From: Procambarus clarkii
Taxonomy: Eukaryota; Arthropoda; Malacostraca; Decapoda; Cambaridae
Assembly: GCF_040958095.1 (NCBI RefSeq)
Contig: NC_091188.1
Span: 2,425,962 to 2,489,961 of the forward strand
Reading direction: 5' to 3'
Length of the DNA: 64,000 nucleotides
Part shown: positions 44,126-56,608 of the stretch, in pieces
Numbering within the stretch: the stretch's first letter is position 1
How the letters are laid out: each line of letters begins with the position of its first letter
Notes under the pieces: model-generated
What the model was told of the DNA's origin: nothing
Databases searched by the model: none
The model's input: only the letters and a program-made list of their open reading frames with translations
Made by a program: the position numbers and the translations under genes

Positions 44126-44129
44126 TTCA

Positions 44130-44590
44130 TTCAAACACTACGTCATTGTAGGAAGTTTCTCCATCATTATATATGTATGTTTGAGAGGGAGAACACAGCA
44201 AGTAACTGGTCACCAAGGGCGAGTCTTTCAGGCAGTAATGGCTTCAGGTTAACTACGGTAATTACCATGAAAGTACAGTACCGTCACAGGCAATTCGGAA
44301 AGTGACCAATTATTTCGTTATTGTATCAAAATGCTTCTCGCAATTATTGGTGATGTGGGCCCACCACTCAGGACCTTCATATCCACTGCAAAGTTGTAGC
44401 AACCAGGCATAGGTACGCCAGCAAAGGTACGCAAGCAAAGGTACACTAGAAAAACCACTCTAACAAAAGTACTCTAACATATGGTTTTGTTGGCCAAATT
44501 CACTTAGTAAAAGATCTTAATTACTGAGGCCGGTTAAAACGTTTAACCGTATTTTTAACCGTATTTAACCGAAAACGTATTTTCTAGAAA
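44130..44590. other. Unassigned sequence
   Basis: GGTACGCCAGCAAAGGTACG-like short repeats lie at 44410-44480 and ACCGTATTTAACCG at 44545-44575. No gene is seen. Confidence 0.4.
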
Positions 44591-45015
44591 GCATGGGCGA
44601 GAGATACATGATAATTTACACTTGGAAAATTTGTGAGAGACTGGTTCCAAATCTGCACATGGAAATAACCCCTCGTGAGACCAGAAGGCATGGCAGGAAG
44701 TGCAAAGTAGCCTCACTGAATAGCACAGGAGCAATAGATTAGCTAAGAGACACTACTATCAACACCAAGGTCGCAAGCTTCTTCAACCCTCTCCCACTAA
44801 ACATAAGTGGTTTAACTTCCCAACCTCTCAAGGTGTTCAAGAGAGAACTTGATAAACACCTCCAAAGGGTACCTGATCAACCGGGCTGTGATTCATACGT
44901 CAGGCTGCGAGCAGCTGGATCTAACAGCCTATAGTGACCAGACCACCAACCATAAGGGCCCAATCAGAGACCGGGCCGCTGGGACACTCGGTCCAGGAAC
45001 CAGCAAGAGGTAAAC
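44591..45015 (+). pseudogene. LINE C-terminus and 3' tail
   Basis: One frame reads LVPNLHMEITPRETRRHGRK, then after one stop LRDTTINTKVASFFNPLPLN and SQPLKVFKRELDKHLQRVPD. This is the terminal SFFNxLP...FKRELDKxL block usual in LINE RT ORFs (family knowledge). The nucleotide tail that follows (GTGATTCATACGTCAGGCTG, then GACCGGGCCGCTGGGACACT) matches 28040-28150 and the SINE-1 tail. Confidence 0.8.
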
Positions 45016-45300
45016 AATGGTTAAGCTAAACACCCCCCCCCCACCCAGGTGGTGTAAACATACTTGAAATATTACAAAAGTTCTGTAATATTGTTTGACC
45101 AAAACCTATTACAAAGTTACCCAATACTTAATACATAATTATGAACGGTTAGAACATGTATTTTCTCTCTGGATGATTTGATAGTGATTATTGTTTTAAT
45201 ATCTAAACGATTAGGCTATTGTTAATGCTTCACGGCTTGAATGACTTATTTAACCTTGATCTTGTGAACCATGGCTGGAAGATGATGAAGCCATTGTAGT

Positions 45301-45482
45301 GAGAGCTTGGCTTGCACACCTTGGCTTGCACACCTTGGCTTGCACACCTTGATTTTCACACCTTGGCTTGCACACCTTGGCTTGCACACCTTGGCTTGCA
45401 CACCTTGGCTTACACACCTTGGCTTGCACACCTTGGCTTGCACACCTTGGCTTGCACACCTTGGCTTGCACACCTTGACTTA
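45301..45482 (+). repeat. 14-bp minisatellite, 13 copies
   Basis: CTTGGCTTGCACAC repeats nearly perfectly. Confidence 0.95.
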
Positions 45483-45547
45483 CACAATAATCTAGATTAT
45501 TCAGCTTAAATACAACAAAAATAAGTATTAAAATTATGAGAACAAAT

Positions 45548-45549
45548 TA

Positions 45550-45580
<31 letters not shown>

Positions 45581-45592
45581 TATTATTATTAA
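45548..45592. repeat. (ATT)n microsatellite
   Basis: About 15 trinucleotides with two ATC units. Confidence 0.9.
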
Positions 45593-45856
45593 AACATGTT
45601 ACTAGACTTTATTTAGAAGTTTGAAAGCTGGATCTGCACTGTACCTCTTTCTATATAGCTGTCTGTGGCCATGTCTATATTTGTAGTAAATAATATTGTA
45701 CCAATCACCCACTCACAAGGTTTTTGAAGTGTTGAAGTGACGGTATGAGTTGTGTTCAGCCACTTTGCAACATACTTTCCATAATTTTGCGTTTTTTGGT
45801 AATCGCAAAAAATTGGTTTGTTAATGCAGAGGGAACATTGATCGAGTAGTCACATG

Positions 45857-45857
<1 letters not shown>

Positions 45858-45919
<62 letters not shown>
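45858..45919. repeat. (AC)n microsatellite
   Basis: About 31 AC units directly 5' of a LINE tail. Confidence 0.95.
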
Positions 45920-45924
<5 letters not shown>

Positions 45925-45925
<1 letters not shown>

Positions 45926-45974
45926 GGCGGGACCAAAGAGCCAAAGCTCAACCCCCGCAAGCACAATTAGGTGA
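45925..45974 (+). mobile_element. LINE tail G, ends in AT tract
   Basis: GGCGGGACCAAAGAGCCAAA, then CCCCCGCAAGCACAATTAGG and TGAGTATATAT: the final GTAC has become GTAT and expanded as AT. Confidence 0.85.
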
Positions 45975-46153
<179 letters not shown>

Positions 46154-46204
46154 TCCTTTATCCAGCGGTGGCAAGATTGTAGCGAATGATAGCTGTATGA
46201 ACCA

Positions 46205-46408
46205 AGACTGTAGGATACAGGTGTGTACAGGACGGTGCCGATTGTAGGATACAGGTGTATACAGAACAGTGCCGACCGTGACTGTAGGGAGTGAGGGCAG
46301 TGCCAACCGTGACTGTAGGGAGTGAGAACAGTGCCAACCGTGACTGTAGGGAGTGAGAACAGTGCCAACCATGACTATAGGGAGTGAGAACAGTGCCAAC
46401 CAAGACTG
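46205..46408 (+). repeat. 31-bp minisatellite
   Basis: GACTGTAGGGAGTGAGAACA plus GTGCCAACCGT repeats about five times. A related GGATACAGGTGT unit precedes it. Confidence 0.85.
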
Positions 46409-46564
46409 CAGTGAGCGGGAGGAATCATGCCCATTCTAAGCCATAAGGCTAACTAGCAGTGCCTCGCCTTGAGTGTGGCATTAATTGCACTAATCACCTT
46501 TACACTGCGAGACTGACAACTGGACGGCCTCCCTCCTTCTCTTGTTTCCTGACGGTGTTGTGCA

Positions 46565-46865
46565 CTGAGCAGTCGGGGGGGATGGGTGTACTGAGCAGTG
46601 GGGTGTGGGGTGTACTGAGCAGTGGGGGGGGGAGTGTTCTGAGCAGTGGGGTGTGGGGTGTACTGAGCAGTGGGGTGTGGGGTGTACTGAGCAGTGGGGT
46701 GTACTGAGCAGTGTGGTGTGGGGTGTACTGAGCAGTGGGGGGGGGGGTGTACTGAGCAGTGGGGTGTGGGGTGTACTGAGCAGTGGTGGGTGGGGGGGTT
46801 GTTCTGAGCAGTGGGGTGGGGGGTGTACTGAGCAGTGGTGGGGGTGTGGTGTGTTCTGAGCAGTT
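46565..46865 (+). repeat. GTACTGAGCAGTGGGG minisatellite
   Basis: Units of 15-25 bp vary in the length of their G run. Confidence 0.9.
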
Positions 46866-47197
46866 TGGGGTCCGTGGCGTGTTGATGTTCGCTGTGACAT
46901 ATTCGCTACCAGAGTCAATATGCCACAATTGATATACTAAGTTGTTTCTACGATTGATGTACTAATGTTAGTTTACCAATGTGAGTTCATCCGGCAATGT
47001 ACGAGGCTGGGTATGTACACCAAGCCGGTGGTGGCTATCCTGTGTTCCATGTCGTGCAGAGTAAACCTGGCCGAAGAGTATCCGGCCCGACCATATGTAC
47101 ACTGTAAACAACGCACAAATACGTGACGACGATGAAGTATTCATCGGTTGAGTATCCGGACAGATGACTCACGCCTTCCACGGCCCACTGGTCAGAC

Positions 47198-47224
47198 AGA
47201 GAGAGAGAGAGAGAGAGAGAGTGG

Positions 47225-47321
<97 letters not shown>
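47198..47321. repeat. (GA)n microsatellite
   Basis: About 60 GA units with one GTGGGAGG break. Confidence 0.95.
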
Positions 47322-47323
<2 letters not shown>

Positions 47324-47408
47324 CCATCATCAACTCTATAATTCCCTGTATTCTCAATTCCTCTTCGTCGCTGTTTTCATCTTCCGACGGCGTTCTGACC
47401 AACCTTTT

Positions 47409-47915
47409 GAAAGCAGTCGTCTGAGGTCATCTTCTAACCGGCCAACAGCTGGGAAAGCAGTCGTCTGAGGTCATCTTCTAACCGACCAACAGCTGGGAAA
47501 GCAGTCGTCTGAGATCATCTTCTATCCGGCCAACAGCTGGGAAAGCAGTCGTCTGAGATCATCTTCTATCCGGCCAACCGCTGGGAAAGCAGTCGTCTGA
47601 GATCATCTTCTAACAGCCCAACAGCTGGGAAAGCAGTCGTCTGAGGTCATCTTCTAACCGGCCAACAGCTGGGAAAGCAGTCGTCTGAGGTCATCTTCTG
47701 GCCGGCCAACAGCTGGGAAAGCAGTCGTCTGAGGTCATCTTCTAACCGGCCAACAGCTGGGAAAGCAGTCGTCTGAGGTCATCTTCTAACCGGCCAACAG
47801 CTGGGAAAGCAGTCGTCTGAGGTCATCTTCTAACCGGCCAACCGCTGGGAAAGCAGTCGTCTGAGATCATCTTCTAACCGGCCAACCGCTGGGAAAGCAG
47901 TCGTCTGAGATCATC
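47409..47915 (+). repeat. 44-bp minisatellite, 11.5 copies
   Basis: AAGCAGTCGTCTGAGGTCAT plus CTTCTAACCGGCCAACAGCT and GGGA repeats at exactly 44 bp. Variants (AGATCATC, ATCCGGCC, CAACCGCTG) are grouped at the two ends, as expected if the middle is being homogenised. Confidence 0.98.
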
Positions 47916-47934
47916 AACATAAAGGGACCCAAGG

Positions 47935-48115
47935 GGGTGAATGCTGGGACGGGGCGACGCTCCCGCTAGACGTCACTGTTAGCAGTGTAGCTATGACGCA
48001 AGACGCATGCGTCATGCGCACACACACTCGTACAGTGACGCAACTACGCACGTGAACGCACGAACGGAGTGCCGACCGCGAACGTGTACACTACAAAACA
48101 CCTCACACGGCCATA
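47935..48115. promoter_or_regulatory. CpG-rich block with TGACG motifs
   Basis: Many CpGs, a GACGCATGCGTC palindrome (48002-48013), several TGACG half-sites (CRE/ATF-like) and GCACGTGA (E-box core). No adjacent coding start is recognised. Confidence 0.3.
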
Positions 48116-48474
48116 TAGCAACTCATTAAACACTAGCACCATTTAAAAGCAGCCTGAGAACCTTTAGTTATCGTGCCAATAACATGATAACACAAACACG
48201 CGACAGAGCTCCACTGAACATTGCAATGTTCTTTAACATTCAGATGTCAGGATGAACATTGGCCAGAAAAGTGTTCAGGAACGCTACACATCACTTTACG
48301 GAACACAGAACATCATACTGTTCGCAGCAGGAACATCGCAGAACATAGCAATACACTCTCATGAAGAACAGAGATATTTATTCTTCACACACTGACTCAG
48401 AGTACTCCATAACTCATCATTGTGAACAATACACGTGCCCGCATACATACACATAAACGCACATATACATACGC

Positions 48475-48825
48475 TAGACCTGTCCCCTGAATCCCACATC
48501 AAGAGGATATCATCAGCGGCATGTGCGAGGTTGGCAAACATAAGAACTGCCTTTAGAAACTTGGGCAGGATATCAAGTGTTAGGGGAGACATTAGTGCGG
48601 GTGTGAGGGTAGATAACAAATGAAATGCATTAGGCAGTGATATAGTGTAGACAGACTCCATATACAGTTTAAAATGTAGATATGATATGTAGACAGTCAT
48701 ATAGATAGTAGAGTCATGTAGATAGACCATTTAAATGTAGATAGGAATCTGTACACCAGTTGATTGACAGTTGAAAGGCGACACCAAAGAGCCAAAGCTC
48801 AACCCCCCGCAAGCACAAGTAGGTG

Positions 48826-48830
<5 letters not shown>
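48475..48830 (+). pseudogene. LINE fragment with tail G
   Basis: A short frame reads LSPESHIKRISSAACARLAN and IRTAFRNLG, the equivalent of SPEAHINRITTAAY...VRTSFRNL in the 1011-1936 copy. A non-coding deletion junction follows, then tail G (GATTGACAGTTGAAAGGCG, CCCCGCAAGCACAAGTAGG, TGAGTAC). Confidence 0.8.

Positions 48831-48904
<74 letters not shown>
48831..48904. repeat. (AC)n microsatellite fused to LINE tail
   Basis: AC units continue directly from the terminal GTGAGTAC of tail G. Confidence 0.95.
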
Positions 48905-48908
<4 letters not shown>

Positions 48909-48924
48909 GCTGACTGATCACCTA

Positions 48925-49319
48925 CCCTAGGAGCGCCCTTCTGAAGAGTCTGATAGCTGCCACTCGCATGATGGCGGCTGTGGTAGTCACGATGGTGAGT
49001 GCTGTATAGGCTCTCTCTCCCTCCGTCAGGTAGCTCCCATGACCAGTAACTGTCCGGTGTGCTGGAGCGGGGAGGGGCAGCGGGGAGGGGCAGTGAGGAG
49101 GGGCAGTGAGGAGGGGCAGTGAGGGGGAGGGAGAGATCAGGTAAGGGGGTGTGGGGGGAGAGGTGGGGGGAGGGAGCACCAGGTAGCTTGATCTCTGGAA
49201 TTTCTGGCAATTTGTTTATGGTTTTCTGTATTTTCTTGTAGCTTGACTTGAGCTGTGTCTTCTGATCAGTTCCAGTGGGATTTTGACTCTTTGTCTGTGT
49301 GTCTCCCGTTACCAACACC
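48925..49319 (-). CDS. Possible exon, function unknown
   Basis: I do not recognise it. One minus-strand frame is open for about 130 codons: QNPTGTDQKTQLKSSYKKIQ, then INKLPEIPEIKLPGAPSPHL, a Pro/Leu stretch from a CCCCTCCC repeat, and SYWSWELPDGGRESLYSTHH. It ends near an AGG|GTAGGT donor-like site (about 48926-48931). Another frame reads LTIVTTTAAIMRVAAIRLFR, a possible membrane helix. There is no ATG in frame, and a TAA lies just upstream of an AG, so it would have to be an internal exon with a weak acceptor. A CpG-rich block lies upstream. Confidence 0.2.
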
Positions 49320-49399
49320 TGTTACGTCTCGGTGTTACTGGCGTGACATCACTGCACCTCAGAACAGCTTCTCAAGTGGCCTTGCACGACCTGTGAACA

Positions 49400-49990
49400 C
49401 CGTCAGTAATGGTACTTCCCCTCCCGTCTCTACCACCGCCCGCCACAGTCCGCAGTAATACACTCTCAGTGGGTGAGGGGGGGAAACTTTGGCCCACTTT
49501 CCACAAAGTGTGTTTCCTACGCTCCTTATCAGGCACTATTCTATTTATAAATGCAACAGCAAATTTGTTGCTGTCTAGTCACTCTGCGAGATGTTTGTTT
49601 TCCTGGACGTGGACCTATGAGAACGCGCCTTACCACACCGCGCGATTTGATTGGATGTCTGGCAGGCGCCTGGATCGTCTCGGAGACTCCACGGGTTCCG
49701 CGGCCCCAAGCTTTCTCTTTTTCCACCACTTCTCAGGGTGTAGACGGCGCCAGACGCATTCTGGCGGGAACTGTTCACTTGCCAGATGATGTGCGGGCTC
49801 CCAGGACCAAGTTCTCACTCAGAACCCTCAGCAGTGGCCCCAGAAATGAGCCAAAATATGGAGAGAACCGGGAAAGAAAACTGGATGCGGCGCACCATCC
49901 AAGAACAGCCGGTCCCTGTGTGCTTATTCTGCCTACCATGTGGCGCGGCGCGGTTTCCGCGCGCTCATTATAAGTTGCCGGTTAACCTCC
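49400..49990. promoter_or_regulatory. CpG-rich block, possible CpG-island-like promoter
   Basis: CpG density is high (ACACCGCGCGATTTG, GGTTCCGCGGCCCC, GGCGCGGCGCGGTTTCCGCG), about 11 CpGs in 49621-49740 by eye. A TATTTATAAA element lies at about 49541 and an inverted CCAAT at about 49649. A 140-codon ATG frame (49551-49973, plus) is probably a by-product of composition. Confidence 0.3.
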
Positions 49991-49999
49991 TGCCGTATT

Positions 50000-50815
50000 G
50001 TGTATTCTGATTCTCACACTAACTGGTTAGTAGTATAACTGGTCATGTGTAATACCCGATGACGTATAATTGCCTGGTCTCCATAACTGTCATAGGGGAA
50101 AAAAATTACAGTTTGGCAACACCAGACTAACTCCTGGCGATGAGTTGCCAAGTATGGCAATCCTCTCTCCATATAACGGAATTCACACACCATTTCTCGT
50201 TTTCCGGAAGTGCTGTGAGCACACCTGAACCTTCCCCAAGTGTCAGGTGGCCTCAGGCGACCCCATAAGCACCCCAGGCGACGCTGCTGGGGGGGAGATA
50301 TCTGATCAAGACCCAGGGTTAAGCGCCTGCTTGAACCTCATACGTGATATCTTTGTTGAGTGACCTCAACGCGGCAGTAAGTACCCATCAGGACACGACG
50401 GGGGCGAGTGACAACAGCGGGACAGTGTCTTAAGGGAGAGTTTATATGGTAAAAGGAAAGTGGCTGGTTTTGTGGGTTGTCATGTCTTACCCAATTTGGG
50501 TCTTACCCAATTACCTGTCTTACCCAATTTGTTCTTAATGTTGCGTCAGAGTGTATTCGGTATCTTAAGTGTTTCGTGTCAAGCATGTCATGTCTGAGTA
50601 CAATGGCGAAATAATACATGTATTTTATAATAAATTTAATATAGGCTATGTATGTATACATGCCTGTTTGTATGTGTGTGTACACGCACATATAAAGTAT
50701 GCATAAATGTGTAAATAAACATAACAGTATATTGTTTTTTTCTTCTGCGCGTTAATTGCACATGACTGCAAGAGGACAGTAACGGGAGCCTTCTCGTTCA
50801 GGCAACCACCACGTG
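50000..50815. other. Unassigned sequence
   Basis: TCTTACCCAATT is repeated three times at 50482-50530. No gene is seen. Confidence 0.4.
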
Positions 50816-50818
50816 CGA

Positions 50819-50925
50819 TCAGCTGACTAATGTTAACAAACATGCGATCAGCTGACCAATGTCAACAAACATGAGATCAGCTGACCAATGTCAACAAACA
50901 TGCGATCAGCTGACCAATGTAAACA
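50819..50925 (+). repeat. 29-bp minisatellite, about four copies
   Basis: CATGCGATCAGCTGACCAAT plus GTCAACAAA repeats. Each unit holds the CAGCTG E-box core. Confidence 0.9.
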
Positions 50926-51168
50926 AACAAGACACGCCGTCCTGACCATAACAGATGATGCGACCCGTTTCTTTCGCAATAATGACTTCCCCCTTCCCCA
51001 CCACTCACGGTGGGGGGAGGGGGGCAACCAACTCCGTGCATAATCCAATAGTTGCTTCAGCTTCATGTTTGGATGAAATTTGTGAATTTATTGGCTTATT
51101 CGACATCTGAAACATCTATAGGGTCTCGCTTGAAAGTGTACATAGAGATCAACAGCATTCTGTTATTT

Positions 51169-51455
51169 AGTACTCGTCCAGTAATGGGCGTCAGTACTCG
51201 TCTAGTAATGGGCGTCAGTACTCGTCTAGTAATGGGCGTCAGTACTCGTCCAGTAATGGGCGTCAGTACTCGTCTAGTAATGGGCGTCAGTACTCGTCCA
51301 GTAATGGGCGTCAGTACTCGTCTAGTAATGGGCGTCAGTACTCGTCTAGTAATGGGCGTCAGTACTCGTCTAGTAATGGGCGTCAGTACTCGTCTAGTAA
51401 TGGGCGTCAGTACTCGTCTAGTAATGGGCGTCAGTACTCACCCACCAACGGGCGT
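51169..51455 (+). repeat. 24-bp minisatellite, about 11 copies
   Basis: AGTACTCGTCTAGTAATGGG plus CGTC repeats. A C/T variant at one site (GTCCAG or GTCTAG) alternates in the first half. Confidence 0.98.
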
Positions 51456-51769
51456 CGAAGCGGCGTTCCAGCGCTATGGAGACCAGAGTATTAATACTGA
51501 AATTGACATTACGAAACTAGTGAAACATTCTCATTAAATGTGAGTTAGTTAACGAACGCTCGTTAATCTGGTGTCATTCAACGCGGTCCATGTTTGTCGT
51601 AATTCTGTGAAGTGGGCTGAGTTACTTGCTGTGTTGTGTGTGAATTAACTTATCAAAGACATTCACTTAATACAATCCAATTCAGTTATTTACAACCCTA
51701 ACATTGAAGAAGTTCCTTCTGACATTCTTGTAACTAATTTGTATCTATAGTCTGCAATTATGTTCGCTT

Positions 51770-52045
51770 TTTCTACTGTTCACCACTTTGAACTTTGGCT
51801 CTCTATCTACTTGCGGAATTTATCTTACAATTCTGTATGTCGTTGTTATGTCTTCCCTATGACTCCTTTCCTTCTGTGTGGTGAGGTCCAGTTCCCTCAG
51901 TCGTTCTTCATAGCTCAGTCCCTTCGGATCAGGAACGAGGATTTTTGCAAAGCTTTGGCCCTTGTTTATGTTTTTTTCCGAATGCGTTACACGAAGACGC
52001 AAAGGAATCTTACGTAGGTTGTATATAACGTCCATAAGGGTCATT
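51770..52045 (-). pseudogene. LINE RT C-terminal fragment, very diverged
   Basis: The minus strand reads FAKILVPDPKGLSYEERLRE, then LDLTTQKERSHREDITTTYR, like FATRLVPELRGMGYEERLRE and LCLTTLERRRERGDMIGTYK in the 1011-1936 copy. Flanking residues are lost. Confidence 0.75.
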
Positions 52046-52089
52046 TGCCCAAGTTTATGAAGGTAATTCGGATGTTAGCATCTATGAGT

Positions 52090-52225
52090 ATGTGTGTGTG
52101 TGTGCCTACGTGCGTGTGTGTGAGTGCCTACGTGCATGTGTGTGTGTGCCTACGTGCATGTGTGTGTGTGCCTACGTGCATGTGTGTGTGTGTGTGTGAG
52201 TGCGTGCGTGCATTTGTGCGTGCGA
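52090..52225 (+). repeat. GT-rich repeat with GTGCCTACGTGCAT units
   Basis: An 18-bp TGTGTGTGTGCCTACGTGCA-type unit repeats about five times. Confidence 0.85.
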
Positions 52226-52736
52226 GAGCTGGCTGGAATAGCCATGACAAGGCCAACCAGTTGGTTGAGAGAACTCGCAATATGTGAGATCCGTCCAGCA
52301 CTCTCCAAGTGCAGTTAGACACACACATTGTCGTCGTCTTGAGGTGTTGCTCAGGTAGCTTCTTTGTCACGGGTTTGTTAGTCACTTGCTCGTTTGTTTG
52401 TCACTTGCTTGTTTTTCCCAGTTTTGTTTGTCACTAATTTGCTTTTGGTATAACGTGTCCTCACGAACGAACGTGAGTAATCACAGTAATCACAGACAGA
52501 CAGACACGAAAACAAATAGAAATGTAAGAAGACACACAGGTAGATATGTAGATATATAAATATGTAGACAGATATGTAGGGATACATATGTTTGTAAGTA
52601 GAAAGTCAGATATATATATATAGAAGGTTAGACATGCAAACTCATGTACAGACGTGCTAGAACACGAATACAAAATAGCACGGAGTTGAAAACATTGCAT
52701 AACGCTGGAAACATGTCTTCCTCACTCACTCACTCA

Positions 52737-52737
<1 letters not shown>

Positions 52738-52820
<83 letters not shown>
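52738..52820. repeat. (CA)n microsatellite
   Basis: Preceded by CACTCACTCACT, an intermediate form. Confidence 0.95.
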
Positions 52821-52823
<3 letters not shown>

Positions 52824-52983
52824 CCAAAACAATTGCATCAAACGGGCGGTGATGTCACAAGAGGCTTCTCGACCAGGAATCCAGGCGGGCTTCCGTGTCG
52901 TGGCACTGTTCAACAGTGCTGCTGGTAGATGTCGTCACTGAAGCTCTCCCTGTGCATGCAGGTGTAACCACAGATGATCCTCC

Positions 52984-53092
<109 letters not shown>

Positions 53093-53440
53093 CTTGGGTG
53101 TGGGACTCGCGTATCTCTGTTCCTTGTGCTTGCGTGACAGGAGTTAAATTCCAGCTCTAGGGCTCCCATGTGTGTGTAGACAAGGATCTGTGTAGGCGGT
53201 CAGCCTCTCTCGGTGTATTTAAGGCCTTAACATAGATCTAAAGTTGCATTTTAACAATAGATTTGGATTATTTTATGTTGTTATCCAAACAACATCCTCT
53301 CTAAATCTCTCATCTCACTGTCACCAGACGTTCTTAACTTCCCTTGGCGAATACATCTTCCTTCTGTCTCCCAGCATCCGCTCTTTACTCTTAGCGAAGG
53401 AGAGATACGAAGATCTTGACAGAACAGTGAATAAATGTGG

Positions 53441-53452
53441 GAGAGAGAGAGA

Positions 53453-53536
<84 letters not shown>
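53441..53536. repeat. (GA)n microsatellite
   Basis: About 47 GA units. Confidence 0.95.
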
Positions 53537-53537
<1 letters not shown>

Positions 53538-53572
53538 ATCAAGTTGTACAGTAAATCACAGGGTGGTGACTA

Positions 53573-53573
<1 letters not shown>

Positions 53574-53652
<79 letters not shown>
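53574..53652. repeat. (GA)n microsatellite
   Basis: A second GA tract, 38 bp after the first. Confidence 0.95.
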
Positions 53653-53660
<8 letters not shown>

Positions 53661-54282
53661 TGTGTAAGGCGTGAGATCTCGTCATTCTGTCTCGCTCCCA
53701 CAGTGGGATGCGCAGAACTGCTGACGGGAGACGAGGTAGACAGGTGGCGCTGACGCGGAATGAGACAGACAGACAGGCGGGCAATGACAGGAGATGGAAT
53801 AAAAGATAGGCAAAGGAAAGGTAAAGATGCCACAGATGAGGAGAAAGAAGAGGAAGAAGGAAGGGGGTAATAATATGACAGGTGGGCCAGAAGTTAGGTG
53901 AAAATGGAACGGGAGGAGAAACCCGGAACAGTAGAGAGAGAACACGACAGAAAGCAATCATGTCCGACAAAGTGAACCTTGCTGAACACAACAGTTTGAA
54001 GGAACGCACGCACGATGAGCAGCAAGACACTTCATCGCGAGAGGTGAGCTGTTGGTTAACTTTCTGAATTAAAATCAACAGAAGTCACTATGATGAAAAC
54101 AAAAAATAGAGGAAAAATATAAGTCCACGCCGAATAACATGAATGGATAACTAAGTGTTAACTTGAATGGATAACGAAATGCGTATCCTTCCTGCTATCA
54201 TAAAGCAAACACGAGACGGAATTACCTACGCTTCTGACGCCTGGATAGAGGAAGCCGATGAGAGAGTCTTGCTTATCCTTGA

Positions 54283-54545
54283 GTCATGGGTGTCACTAGC
54301 ATGGGACTAGTGCCTTGGCTGTCACTAGCAAGAAGTAGTGCCTTGGCTGTCACTAGCAGGGGGGACTAGTGCCTTGGCTGTCACTAGCAAGGGGACTAAT
54401 GCCTTGGCTGTCACTAGCATGGGACTAGTGCCTTGGCTGTCACTAGCAGGGGGACTAGTGCCTTGGGTGTCACTAGCAAGGGGACTAGTGCCTTGGCTGT
54501 CACTAGCAAGAACTAGTGCCCTGGAAGTCACTAGCAGGGAAGCAG
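54283..54545 (+). repeat. About 30-bp minisatellite
   Basis: GGACTAGTGCCTTGGCTGTC plus ACTAGCAAGG repeats about nine times with varied G runs. Confidence 0.9.
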
Positions 54546-54549
54546 GTGT

Positions 54550-56120
54550 GGCAGACCCACCAGTAAGGCCCAGTATGCCATACTAATGAACCTGCCCCAT
54601 ACTGCTGCCACATACTAAGACGGGCGAGCATAGCAACACCTCCCTCCAAGGCCGAGGTCGGCACCTCTTGACTGTCTCGTATGTGCTCCTTGGCACCTCT
54701 TCCTCCTCCTCCTCCTCTCTTAAGCAACGGGGGTAACTACGCTAGTTTGACGTCGAAATTACGTCGTAAGGGCGTCATTTTTGCGTCGTAATAACGTTGT
54801 GGGTTTGCTGGGAGTTGATGTATGCTGTCGGCTCTCTCTCTCTCTCTTACAGTTATTTTATTCAACAGTCAGAATGGTGACAGAAGGGTGAGAATGGTGA
54901 CAGAAGAGTGAGAGTGGCAACAGAAGTGAGAGAATAGTGAGAGAATCTTAAACAGATGGATGTAGACACGAAGAATGAGAGACACAACTATAATATTTAG
55001 ATAACTTGATATCTAACACATAATCTCGCCAATTATGAAGCTTTCTAACTTATACAATCCTGGGGGCTCATTTTTATATTACAAAAATCATTACTTTTAA
55101 TACAAAAAGGTTAACATCTATTTATTTCAATAACAAATTAACATTCAGTAATTTTCAATTTATTCGGATGAGTTTATTCTCTTAATTGAGCAAGTAATGC
55201 ATTGGAATCCCCACGTTTCCTTATTGCTGTTCTTTATTCTCAGGTTAAGACGTTTGTATTATACAGAATTTATTACAAGATTTGACAGGAATTTTGTCAT
55301 CACATCTGATACAGTTTCAATGAGAATTTTTATTATGAGACTTTTTTATGGTAATGATTTATAAACGTTGGTAGTGATAGTGAAAATACTGAATAATTTA
55401 GGACTTTCATTAAAGTGGTATTGAAACGGTAGAATTAGTGTGTTCTTTTATCTATTTCGACTGATTTGAAAATATTTTTAAATAAAAGTCTTTAAGGGTG
55501 AATGCTGTTCGATATATAGCTCTGATATCATGATATATAAGTTATGTACTACATATATTTAAAACTCTCAATGTCAAAAGCACAGTTTGTGTTACGTTAT
55601 CATAGTGGGCTGCGTGATAACGCACACATATACCAACAACAGGTGTTTTTTTCATTCAGAAAAAAAAGTTTTAAAATATTGTAAAATTTATAAACACATC
55701 TTAAATTGTTAAAGGAATTGTTTGGTTCAGTTTCCAGTGTGACCTTAATTAAAGGGGGCTTGATTATTTAATTCTAAACGATTATATATTTCCTAATTCA
55801 CATTTGTATCCTTAAGCACAACACGCAAATATTCTGAAGCCATGTTCCAATAGGGAGGAAAATTATATTTAATACTATTGTTTCTTAGAACTGTATAAAT
55901 TACTTAAAATATGAGAGCTACCCGTAGACATTCCAGATTTATTACAATATAATTCATTATTGGAACAAAGTTAGTTCCAGTAACACACTGTTACGACCCT
56001 GGGTTCCTCAGTGGAAACCAGAGGTCAAAAATGAGCTAAATAAACTGCCTTATAGTAGGGAAACGCATCACGAGGTGCATTTGTTTGTATCTTCCCTGCC
56101 TTGTATCTTTTATCAATTCA
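54550..56120. other. AT-rich single-copy-looking DNA
   Basis: From about 54950 the sequence is strongly AT-rich, with almost no tandem repeats and no coding frames. GAGAATGGTGACAGAAG is repeated at 54880-54935. This is the longest repeat-poor stretch in the window. Confidence 0.5.
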
Positions 56121-56124
56121 GTTA

Positions 56125-56240
56125 TGGTGGGCACAGGAGAAGGAAATTGGGAAGAATTAAGCCTGTATAGGATAGGACAGAGGGAAGGAACGGTGCCCAA
56201 CCGTTAGGGATTGAACACCGGCCTGCAAGAAGCGACATCG
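56125..56240 (-). mobile_element. SINE-3 fragment
   Basis: GGTGCCCAACCGTTAGGGAT, then TGAACACCGGCCTGCAAGAA, matches the reverse complement of the SINE-3 head with changes. Confidence 0.65.
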
Positions 56241-56542
56241 ACACTTTAATGACTACAGAAAGATACAAATCATATTTGTAGGAAAAAGTATCTAATTCAA
56301 ATATTAGAAACAATTTAGACTTGGTTGATAAATAAATAAAAAAAAAAAAGACGTGATTTCAAAATGGTCTTAAACTTAGATATAATATCTTAATTCCCAT
56401 GACCCTCGATGGATAAATTATTGAAAAATGTTCTGAAGAAAGTCTGAAATATGATTTTCGCTCCTTCAGTGTCTATCATAATTAATAACTTTTGTCTTTA
56501 ATAAGGAATTATAATTTTAATTTTAAGCAATTTATAAGGAGG

Positions 56543-56544
<2 letters not shown>

Positions 56545-56608
<64 letters not shown>

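Noticed and set aside
47409..47915. CRISPR array
   Set aside because: The units are contiguous 44-bp repeats with no unique spacers, and this is eukaryotic DNA.
49551..49973. 140-codon ATG frame on the plus strand
   Set aside because: CpG-rich DNA keeps several frames open on both strands here. No domain or splice support was found.
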